Shown in pieces: positions 5,469 through 10,965 of a stretch of 10,965 bases of DNA. The notes below the pieces were generated by a model that was given only the letters and a program-made list of their open reading frames with translations, did not search any database and had not been told where the DNA came from. Both the position numbers and the translations under genes were made by a program. Within the stretch, counting starts at the first letter, position 1. The number at the start of each line of letters is the position of its first letter. The stretch is from UBA11373 sp046714175. Lineage in GTDB: Bacteria > Actinomycetota > Acidimicrobiia > Spongiisociales > UBA11373. The stretch is from NCBI GenBank assembly GCA_046714175.1, contig JBKKBI010000032.1:1-10965 (forward strand), written 5' to 3'.

Positions 5469-7046
5469 ATGAATGTCTCCGCGTACACGGGACGCGCTTC
5501 GGTCGCCGTTACGCCACATCATCTCGCCACTGAGGCTGCGCTGGATGTGATGCGGGCGGGGGGCAATGCCGCCGATGCGGTGATCGCGGCCGATGCGGTG
5601 TTGGGCATGGTGCTTCCCACCACTTGTGGCATCGGGGGCGATCTGTTTGCTCTCGTACACAAGCCGGGATGGGACCGCCCCGAAGTTCTCAATGCCTCGG
5701 GCCGGGGCGGTTCGGGCCTGGATGCGGATCGTCTCCGCGCCGCCGGCAACACCGTGCTCCCCTACCGTGCCCCGGAGACGATCACAGTGCCGGGCTGCGT
5801 GGACGGGTGGGTGGCCCTGGCGGAACGCCACGGCAGCGGACCGCTCTCCGGCATACATCTCGATCGCGCCATCTCGCTCGGCCGCGAAGGGTTCCCGGTG
5901 TCCAGGGAGTTCTCCTCCGACCTCAAGGTGATCGCCCCAATGGTGCGCGGCCAGCCCTCCGCTGCCGCCTTGTATCCCGGCGATGCCATGCCTGCCCCCG
6001 ATGCCGTGCTGCGTCGCCCCGACCTCGCCGCCACGCTGGAGGGAATCCGCGACCACGGCCGGAACGCCTTCTACACCGGAACGGTCGCCGCCCAGGTGGC
6101 AGCGGCGACCGGTGGGATCCTCACCGTTGCCGACCTGGAGGCCAACCACCCCGACTGGGTGGCTCCGGTGGGAGCCGCGGTGCGGGGGCTGATGGGCTGG
6201 AGCGTCCCTCCCAACAGCCAGGGTTATCTGACCATTGCGGCGGCGATGCTGCTGGAACAGCTCGACTTCCCCGCCGATCCCTCCGACCCGCGTTTTCATC
6301 ACGCCGTCATCGAGGCCTACCGCGCCGTCGCCTGGGAACGCGACGACCTGGTCGCCGATGACCGCTTCGCCCCACTCCCGGGGGAGCGCCTGCTGGATCC
6401 GGAGCGCCTGCTTCCCCGCCTGGCCCACTTCCACCCCGATGCCGCGGCGCGCTGGCCGCAACCAACGCCGGCACCGGGCGGCACCGCGTACTTCTGCGCC
6501 GTCGACGCCACCGGGATGGCAGTGTCGTGCATCCAGTCCAACTTTGCCGGAATCGGCAGCGGCATCTCTGCCGGGACCACCGGGGTGTTCCTGCACAATC
6601 GCGGGGCCGGTTTCAATCTGATTCCGGGCCATCCCAATGAGGCCGCCCCCGGCAAGCGCCCGCTCCACACCCTGTCCCCGACGCTGTGGACGCGGGACGG
6701 ACACGCGGCGTTGGTCCTCGGCACCCGGGGCGGACACCAGCAGCCGCAGTACCTGCTGCAGGCAGCGGCGCTGCTGCTGTGGGCTGGCCTGGACCCGGCC
6801 GGCGCCCAGGCTGCGGGGCGCTGGCACGTCGAGACGGTGGATGGCACGGCGTCGGCGATCACCGCCGAGGGGCGGACTGCTACGGCCGTCGTCGACGGCC
6901 TGCGCCGCCGCGGACACACCGTCACCGTCGGACCCGACCTGCCCCAGGGATGGGGTCCGGTCGCGATCATCGCCATCGCTCCCGACGGCACCCGCCGCGC
7001 CGCCGCGGATCCGAGGGTGAGTACGGCCACGGCTGTCGGCGGCTGA
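5469..7046 (+). CDS. Gamma-glutamyltransferase family protein
   Basis: The 525-aa protein belongs to the Ntn-hydrolase gamma-glutamyltranspeptidase family, whose members self-cleave before a Thr that becomes the nucleophile and transfer or hydrolyse gamma-glutamyl groups. GGNAADAVIAADAVLG (31-46) and TTCGIGGDLFALV (51-63) are the N-terminal signatures, followed by LNASGR79 and PGCVDGW (108-114). The cleavage and nucleophile site is GGT339AYFCAVD, matching the TTHxxVVD motif with Thr kept. PGKRPLHTLSPT (394-405) and GTRGG (418-422) match the glutamate-binding and oxyanion loops. The paired Ser of classical GGT (PLSSMSPT) is His400-Thr401 here, so donor specificity may differ (GGT-like acylases). 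No signal peptide is seen, so it is probably cytoplasmic. The ATG at 5469 has no clear Shine-Dalgarno. Confidence 0.94.
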   Translation: MNVSAYTGRASVAVTPHHLATEAALDVMRAGGNAADAVIAADAVLGMVLPTTCGIGGDLFALVHKPGWDRPEVLNASGRGGSGLDADRLRAAGNTVLPYRAPETITVPGCVDGWVALAERHGSGPLSGIHLDRAISLGREGFPVSREFSSDLKVIAPMVRGQPSAAALYPGDAMPAPDAVLRRPDLAATLEGIRDHGRNAFYTGTVAAQVAAATGGILTVADLEANHPDWVAPVGAAVRGLMGWSVPPNSQGYLTIAAAMLLEQLDFPADPSDPRFHHAVIEAYRAVAWERDDLVADDRFAPLPGERLLDPERLLPRLAHFHPDAAARWPQPTPAPGGTAYFCAVDATGMAVSCIQSNFAGIGSGISAGTTGVFLHNRGAGFNLIPGHPNEAAPGKRPLHTLSPTLWTRDGHAALVLGTRGGHQQPQYLLQAAALLLWAGLDPAGAQAAGRWHVETVDGTASAITAEGRTATAVVDGLRRRGHTVTVGPDLPQGWGPVAIIAIAPDGTRRAAADPRVSTATAVGG

Positions 7047-7052
7047 GAACCA

Positions 7053-7142
7053 GCTACCCGTCGCCCGCTACCCGTCGCCCGCAAGAGTGGTGGCGAGTTC
7101 TTCCTCTTCCTTGCGGGAAGCTGGGAGCGGGTAGCGGGTAGC
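7053..7142 (+). repeat. Long imperfect inverted repeat built from heptamers
   Basis: The left arm (7053-7085) and right arm (7110-7142) are each 33 bases. They pair at 25 positions plus three G-U pairs, with perfect 8-base ends (GCTACCCG at the base, CCCGCAAG at the loop side) around a 24-base loop. The left arm contains an exact 14-base tandem repeat (7054-7067 and 7068-7081) made of heptamers CTACCCG and TCGCCCG; the right arm has GCGGGTA twice. It begins 6 bp after the GGT stop and ends 8 bp before the next start. There is no T-run. It could act as a Rho-independent-like 3' structure, or be a REP- or MITE-like element. Confidence 0.6.
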
Positions 7143-7150
7143 CTTCCTAG

Positions 7151-7498
7151 ATGAAGCGCACCACCAAAGTCACCGGGATCGTGGTCGGCGTGGGCGCCGG
7201 GATTGCTGCGGTGGCGTGGATGTTGCGCGACCGGCTCATCCAGCCGGCCCGCAAGGGAGCGCCGCCGACCGCGGCTGCCTTCCGGGTGACTCCTCCGCCG
7301 ACCCGGGAGCGGCCCGATGCCGACGACCTGTCGCTGATCCGGGGGATCGGGCCTGTTTTCAAGGCGCGCCTTGCCGCCGCCGGAATTTCGCGTTTCGACG
7401 AACTGGGAACCATCTCACCTGAGCGCATCGCCGAGATCGCCGGCGTACCCGCCACCCGGGCCCGGGAGTGGATCGATCAGGCACGGCTCCTGGTCTGA
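7151..7498 (+). CDS. Small membrane-anchored helix-hairpin-helix protein
   Basis: The protein has 115 aa. Residues 1-6 are basic, and 7-25 form one hydrophobic segment (VTGIVVGVGAGIAAVAWML), a likely uncleaved membrane anchor. A proline-rich linker follows (47-55), then residues 58-115 read DDLSLIRGIGPVFKARLAAAGISRFDEL...SPERIAEIAGVPATRAREWIDQAR. This is a helix-hairpin-helix unit with the GIGP hairpin, of the kind found as tandem HhH in nucleic-acid-binding proteins and in small domains fused to ribosomal or envelope proteins. DNA or RNA binding by such domains is through backbone contacts; here it is inferred only. The stop is 2 bp before the rlmN GTG, so the two are likely co-transcribed. 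There is no obvious Shine-Dalgarno before the ATG. Confidence 0.88.
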   Translation: MKRTTKVTGIVVGVGAGIAAVAWMLRDRLIQPARKGAPPTAAAFRVTPPPTRERPDADDLSLIRGIGPVFKARLAAAGISRFDELGTISPERIAEIAGVPATRAREWIDQARLLV

Positions 7499-7500
7499 TC

Positions 7501-8526
7501 GTGCCGTATCTCACCGCTCCCGAGGCGCTGGACACCCTCCTTCCCGGCCAGCCGCGGTATCGCGTGGACCAGATGCGCCAATGGCTGTATCGCCATCCGG
7601 TGCTGACCACCGCAGAGATGACCAATCTCCCCATCCCGTTGCGGGAGGCGTTTGCCAACCGCCTGTGGCCGATGGCGGTGGAGATGATGCAGACCGGTGA
7701 CGGCGGGCGCACCGTCAAGTGGCTATTCCGGGCTCCCGACGGTGCTGCGGTCGAAGCGGTGCTAATGGGGTACCCCCGTCGTACCACCCTGTGCATCAGC
7801 AGTCAGGCGGGTTGCGCCATGCGCTGCACCTTCTGCGCCACCGGCCAGTTCGGATTCGAACGCCACCTCGAAGCGGGGGAGATCTTCGCCCAGGTGGCGT
7901 ACGCCAACGCTTACTTGCGGGCGCATCCGCTGCCCGACTCGCCGACTCATGTGGGCAATGTCGTGTTCATGGGGATGGGGGAGCCACTGGCCAACTACGA
8001 CAACGTGCGCGAGTCGATCCGGCGCATGATCGAAGTGTCCGGCATGTCGGGGCGCGCCATCACCGTCTCCACCGTGGGCATCACCTCGGGCATCGACCGG
8101 CTCGCCGCCGAACCGTGGCCGGTGAACCTGGCCCTGAGCCTGCACGCTGCCGACGATCACCTGCGCGAGCAACTGGTGCCGATGAACCGCCGCTACCCCA
8201 TCGACGAGCTGCTCGCCGCCGCCGAGCGGTTCCGCCAGGGTCACGGACGCCGGGTCACGCTGGAGTGGACGTTGATGGCCGACGTCAACGATGGGGCGGA
8301 CCAGGCACGCTCCCTCGCCGCCATCGCTCGGGACCTGCAGGCGCACGTCAACGTCATCGCGCTCAACCCGACTCCCCTCGCCCCACAGAAGCGTCCCAAC
8401 GCCGAGCGAACCCGGCAGTTCGTGGACGAGGTGAACCGGCACGGCGCCACCTGCACCCTGCGCGACACCCGGGGAGTGGATATCGACGCCGCCTGTGGGC
8501 AGCTGCGGGTCCGCGCCGCCACTTGA
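7501..8526 (+). CDS. rlmN: Dual-specificity 23S rRNA/tRNA adenine-C2 methyltransferase RlmN
   Basis: The protein has 341 aa from GTG 7501. It is a radical SAM enzyme that makes 2-methyladenosine at A2503 of 23S rRNA and A37 of some tRNAs. The 4Fe-4S cluster motif CxxxCxxC is C105-AMR-C109-TF-C112, within GCAMRCTFCATGQFGF. The two extra catalytic cysteines of the E. coli enzyme (Cys118 and Cys355) match C98 in TLCISSQ and C332 in the C-terminal RGVDIDAACGQL. GEPLANYDNV and STVGI are further family motifs, and the N-terminal RxRVDQMRQWLY helix is typical of the accessory domain. The start is uncertain: GTG at 7468 would add 11 residues and overlap the HhH gene by 31 bp; 7501 follows its stop by 2 bp. 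Neither has a good Shine-Dalgarno. Confidence 0.96.
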   Translation: MPYLTAPEALDTLLPGQPRYRVDQMRQWLYRHPVLTTAEMTNLPIPLREAFANRLWPMAVEMMQTGDGGRTVKWLFRAPDGAAVEAVLMGYPRRTTLCISSQAGCAMRCTFCATGQFGFERHLEAGEIFAQVAYANAYLRAHPLPDSPTHVGNVVFMGMGEPLANYDNVRESIRRMIEVSGMSGRAITVSTVGITSGIDRLAAEPWPVNLALSLHAADDHLREQLVPMNRRYPIDELLAAAERFRQGHGRRVTLEWTLMADVNDGADQARSLAAIARDLQAHVNVIALNPTPLAPQKRPNAERTRQFVDEVNRHGATCTLRDTRGVDIDAACGQLRVRAAT

Positions 8527-8566
8527 CCTCGCACCGGGACCTGGGACCCTTGGCGGACTTCACCAC

Positions 8567-8572
8567 AGGAGG
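8567..8572 (+). promoter_or_regulatory. Strong Shine-Dalgarno AGGAGG
   Basis: A consensus AGGAGG lies 6 bases before the GTG at 8579. It decides that start over an in-frame start at 8495 inside rlmN. It is the strongest ribosome site in the window, suggesting high translation of the peroxidase. Confidence 0.85.
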
Positions 8573-8578
8573 CTTGTC

Positions 8579-9037
8579 GTGACCGTTGCTGTTGGAGACC
8601 GTGCCCCGAGTTTCAGCCTCCTGGATGACTCCGGAAAGAAGGTCTCCCTGTCCGACTTCACCGGCAGCGGCTTGGTGATCTACTTCTATCCCCGCGCCTT
8701 CACCCCAGGGTGTACGACCCAAGCGTGCGATCTGCGGGATCGCCACGAGCGGTTCCTCGACAGCGGGTACCAGGTCATCGGCATCAGCCCGGATCCGGTG
8801 GATCGGCTGACGAAGTTTCGTGCCGAAAAGGAACTGCCCTTCCCTTTGCTCTCCGACCCGAATCACAAGGTCGCCGCGGCGTATGGCGCCTGGGGCACCA
8901 AACGCAACTACGGGCGGGATTACCAGGGGATCGTGCGGTCCACCTTCGTGATCGATGACACCGGAATCGTGACCGGGGCCTGGCGTAATGTCCGCGCCTC
9001 CGGGCACGCCGATCGGCTCCTCAGCGACCTCACCTGA
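8579..9037 (+). CDS. bcp: Thioredoxin-dependent thiol peroxidase (Bcp/PrxQ)
   Basis: The protein (152 aa) is an atypical 2-Cys peroxiredoxin that reduces H2O2 and organic hydroperoxides in the cytoplasm using thioredoxin. The motif YFYPRAFTPGC45TTQAC50DLRD has the peroxidatic Cys45 in PxxxTPGC and the resolving Cys50 five residues on, the same numbering as E. coli Bcp. FPLLSDPNHKVAAAYGAWG and YxGIxRSTFVID are family blocks, and the length is typical. It follows rlmN by 52 bp with its own AGGAGG, so it may be read through from rlmN or have its own promoter. The truncated TlpA-like gene at the far left is the window's other thiol-redox protein, but nothing links the two. Confidence 0.96.
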   Translation: MTVAVGDRAPSFSLLDDSGKKVSLSDFTGSGLVIYFYPRAFTPGCTTQACDLRDRHERFLDSGYQVIGISPDPVDRLTKFRAEKELPFPLLSDPNHKVAAAYGAWGTKRNYGRDYQGIVRSTFVIDDTGIVTGAWRNVRASGHADRLLSDLT

Positions 9038-9067
9038 GCGGTCGTTCGCCCAATTCCGACACCCCGA

Positions 9068-9073
9068 TACAAT
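9068..9073 (+). promoter_or_regulatory. Candidate -10 box TACAAT for the VanW gene
   Basis: TACAAT differs from TATAAT at one position and ends 12 bases before the ATG at 9086, which would give a 5' leader of only about 5 bases. A 17-base spacer leads to TTCGCC (9045-9050), three of six matches to TTGACA. No Shine-Dalgarno precedes the ATG, which fits leaderless or near-leaderless initiation as is common in Actinobacteria. Confidence 0.45.
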
Positions 9074-9085
9074 CGCCGCTCGGCG

Positions 9086-10965
9086 ATGCCAAAACTCTCC
9101 ATCCCTTCGTTTCGTAGTCTGCCGCGTCCGGCGCGGATCGGCGCGGCTACGTTCGGCCTCACCCTCGCTGCGGTGCTGACCCTCTTCGCCGCCGATCGCC
9201 TCACCAACGGCGGCGAGATCCTCGGTTCGGTCACTGCCAGCGGTGCGGACATCGGCGGCCTTGGCGAGGAGGACGCGCTTGCCCGCCTCGAGGAGTTGGA
9301 GGATCACCTCCGCAGCAACCCGATCCGGGTCGAAGCCGGCGACCACGTCTTCACGCTGAACCCGACGGAGGTCGATCTCCGTCTCGATTCCGCGGTCATG
9401 GTCGAGGCCGCCATGAACCATGGCCGACCCGGCAATCTCCTTGCCGAGTTGGGCTGGTGGGTGGGCAACTTCGGCTCGGGAGCCGCCACGGTGGAGCCGG
9501 TGTACTCATTCGACGAGGAACAGCTCGCTGCGATCGTCCAGGAGTGGGAAGTCGAAGGCATCGGGCAGGCTCCGTTCCCCGGCGATGTTCGCATCGAGGG
9601 CGGATCGGTGGTGTATGAGTACCCCGCCACCGGGGTCGGCATCGAGCAGGAGGACGCGCTGGCGGTGCTGGAGATCGCGCTGGTGGATCCCACCCGGGCC
9701 ACGGTGGTGATCGAGACCCGGCTCATCGATCCCGATACGACCAATGCCGAGATCGATGCCGCGGTGGAGACCGCATCCCGCCTGATCTCCGGCGACGTCA
9801 CCCTCACCGAGCCGGAGCTGGGTTTTGAACTGGTGCTCCCCCGGCACCTGCTCGCCGAAGCCCTGATCATCGGCCGCGAGCCCGGCGACGATCTGGTGCC
9901 GGGATTCAGCTTTGTTTTCGACGAGCCGATCATCCAGGCCTACGTCACCGCCCTGGGACCGTACCTGGAGACCGAACCGGTCGATGCCGAGGTGCTGATC
10001 GACGATGTGACCGAGACCGTCACCGTCGTCCCCAGCGTGCCGGTGATGGCCCCCGATCCGGAGATGCTGGTCGATCACCTGTGGGAGGCGCTGGGAACCC
10101 CGGACCGCCGCGGTGGGCTCACCTATGCGGTGAGCCGCGAGGCCGACTTCTCCACCGCCGACGCCGAGGCCCTCGGCATCGGCGGTGTGATCGGCGAGTT
10201 CACCACCAACCATCCCTGCTGCCAGCCCCGGGTCACCAACATCCATCTCATCGCCGACGCCGTCGATGGCGCCATGGTGATGCCGGGCGATACCTGGTCG
10301 CTGAACGACCACGTCGGCCAGCGCACTACCGCCAAGGGTTATGTGTGCGCCGGTGCGCTGATGGGCAACGAGCTCGTCGACGAGGGCGCGATCTGCATCG
10401 GCGGGGGCTCCAGCCAGTTCACCACCACGATCTATAACGCCATCTTCTTCGCCGGACTCGAGGAGGTCGCCCACTCCCCGCACACCGTGTGGTTCAACCG
10501 CTACCCCGAGGGCCGGGAAGCCACCCTGGGATGGCGCCACCCCGACCTGGTGTTCCGCAACGACACGGAACACGCGGTGATCATCAAGACCTCGTACACC
10601 GGCACTTCGATCACGGTCAAGATCTATGGCAACAACGGTGGCCGCGTCGTCGAGGCCGGTCTTTCCGGGCGTTACAACCACACCGGAATCGTGACCATCC
10701 GCCGCCAAAACCCGGAACTCGGGGCAGGCCATTGCGACTCTGGCAACGAGGCCGAGGCCGTGCTTGCACAGGCGGGCTCACCGGGATGGTCGGTGACCGT
10801 GTATCGATACATCACCTACCCCGACGGCACCAAGACGACCGAGCAATGGGCCCATCGCTATCAGGGGGCCTGGCGGATCCTCGAGTGGAACTCCGGCCAC
10901 CCCAGTTGCGGGGTGACCACGACGACGGCCGGTGTTACGACGACCACCGCTGGCACCACGACAAC
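9086..10965 (+). CDS. VanW-family cell-wall protein, 3' truncated by the window
   Basis: 626 codons are visible and no stop is reached. Residues 1-16 are basic, and 19-36 form a signal or anchor helix (GAATFGLTLAAVLTLFAA). GSVTASGADIGGLGEEDALARL (47-68) and the later parallel segments to about 320 look like the repeated peptidoglycan-binding-type domain that precedes VanW domains in YoaR-like proteins. The VanW domain is about 368-500: GEFTTNH, RVTNIHLIADAVDG, MPGDTWSLNDHVG, GGGSSQFTTTIYNA, AHSPHTVWFNRYPEGREATLGW, DLVFRND. The common GGGxCQ motif is GGGSSQ here. A C-terminal domain follows (TVYRYITYPDGTK), then a Thr-rich tail after C608 with a seven-residue unit VTTTTAG repeated twice and cut by the edge. 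Exported, probably surface-anchored; VanW biochemistry is unresolved, and vancomycin resistance should not be assumed. Confidence 0.93.
   Translation, partial: MPKLSIPSFRSLPRPARIGAATFGLTLAAVLTLFAADRLTNGGEILGSVTASGADIGGLGEEDALARLEELEDHLRSNPIRVEAGDHVFTLNPTEVDLRLDSAVMVEAAMNHGRPGNLLAELGWWVGNFGSGAATVEPVYSFDEEQLAAIVQEWEVEGIGQAPFPGDVRIEGGSVVYEYPATGVGIEQEDALAVLEIALVDPTRATVVIETRLIDPDTTNAEIDAAVETASRLISGDVTLTEPELGFELVLPRHLLAEALIIGREPGDDLVPGFSFVFDEPIIQAYVTALGPYLETEPVDAEVLIDDVTETVTVVPSVPVMAPDPEMLVDHLWEALGTPDRRGGLTYAVSREADFSTADAEALGIGGVIGEFTTNHPCCQPRVTNIHLIADAVDGAMVMPGDTWSLNDHVGQRTTAKGYVCAGALMGNELVDEGAICIGGGSSQFTTTIYNAIFFAGLEEVAHSPHTVWFNRYPEGREATLGWRHPDLVFRNDTEHAVIIKTSYTGTSITVKIYGNNGGRVVEAGLSGRYNHTGIVTIRRQNPELGAGHCDSGNEAEAVLAQAGSPGWSVTVYRYITYPDGTKTTEQWAHRYQGAWRILEWNSGHPSCGVTTTTAGVTTTTAGTTT
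10912..10965 (+). repeat. Thr-rich coding repeat (VTTTTAG units), runs off the edge
   Basis: Two 21-bp units encoding VTTTTAG and the start of a third lie at the end of the visible VanW gene. The codons for the same residues differ between units (ACG and ACC mixed), so the peptide repeat is kept more than the DNA. Such tails are low-complexity wall-spanning segments, possibly glycosylated. Confidence 0.7.

Noticed and set aside
4686..6917. 743-codon open frame on the minus strand
   Set aside because: It is antisense to the 204-aa gene and most of the GGT gene, which have clear protein signatures. Its translation is rich in Gly, Arg and His with no domain, as expected for a high-GC shadow frame.
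8363..10732. Long minus-strand frames at 8363-9421 and 9506-10732
   Set aside because: They are antisense to rlmN/bcp and to the VanW gene, both well supported by motifs. The translations show no recognisable domain.
9086..10965. Vancomycin resistance determinant
   Set aside because: Only the VanW-family domain is present; there is no VanA/B ligase, VanH, VanX or VanRS gene. VanW-like proteins are common outside resistance clusters.

Overview
The window is high-GC bacterial chromosomal DNA with dense, mostly GTG/ATG-started genes. It looks actinobacterial, and my best guess is the class Acidimicrobiia or a near relative. The grounds are the GC-rich codon use, weak or absent Shine-Dalgarno sites on several genes, a VanW-family wall protein with a threonine-rich tail, and a pair of membrane HD-domain proteins. 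That placement is inference; there is no rRNA or other marker gene here. I see no insertion sequence, integrase, phage gene, tRNA, rRNA or CRISPR array.

Left part (1-4228). A 5'-truncated TlpA/ResA-type thioredoxin-like gene runs in from the left edge on the + strand. It converges on a leftward block of four minus-strand genes: two consecutive membrane proteins with degenerate HD-GYP-like domains (2930-4228 and 1753-2937), an enoyl-CoA hydratase/isomerase-family protein (951-1718), and a Nudix hydrolase (469-954). The genes overlap by 8 bp, lie 34 bp apart, and overlap by 4 bp, in that order, so they are probably one operon. The two convergent 3' ends are separated by a tandem heptanucleotide array.

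Middle (4229-4745). A 517-bp divergent intergenic region holds no convincing gene but is rich in secondary structure. It has several perfect hairpins, terminator-like hairpins pointing in both directions, and an 18-bp perfect palindrome. It may encode one or more small RNAs or carry a shared operator, and it is the least explained part of the window.

Right part (4746-10965), all on the + strand. In order: a conserved hypothetical protein of 204 aa, a gamma-glutamyltransferase-family protein, a small single-pass membrane protein with a helix-hairpin-helix domain, RlmN (23S rRNA/tRNA m2A methyltransferase), a Bcp/PrxQ-type thiol peroxidase, and a large VanW-family cell-wall protein cut off by the right edge inside its Thr-rich tail. 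The HhH gene and rlmN are separated by 2 bp, and bcp follows 52 bp later with a strong AGGAGG site. The VanW gene seems to have its own promoter very close to its start.

Heptamer-based GC-rich repeats recur in three intergenic gaps (387-462, 5365-5400, 7053-7142). The two on the right share a 10-bp core, which suggests a dispersed intergenic repeat family in this genome. Functionally the window is mostly housekeeping and envelope or redox genes. The parts with real novelty potential are the HD-protein pair, the structured divergent region and the uncharacterised 204-aa protein.
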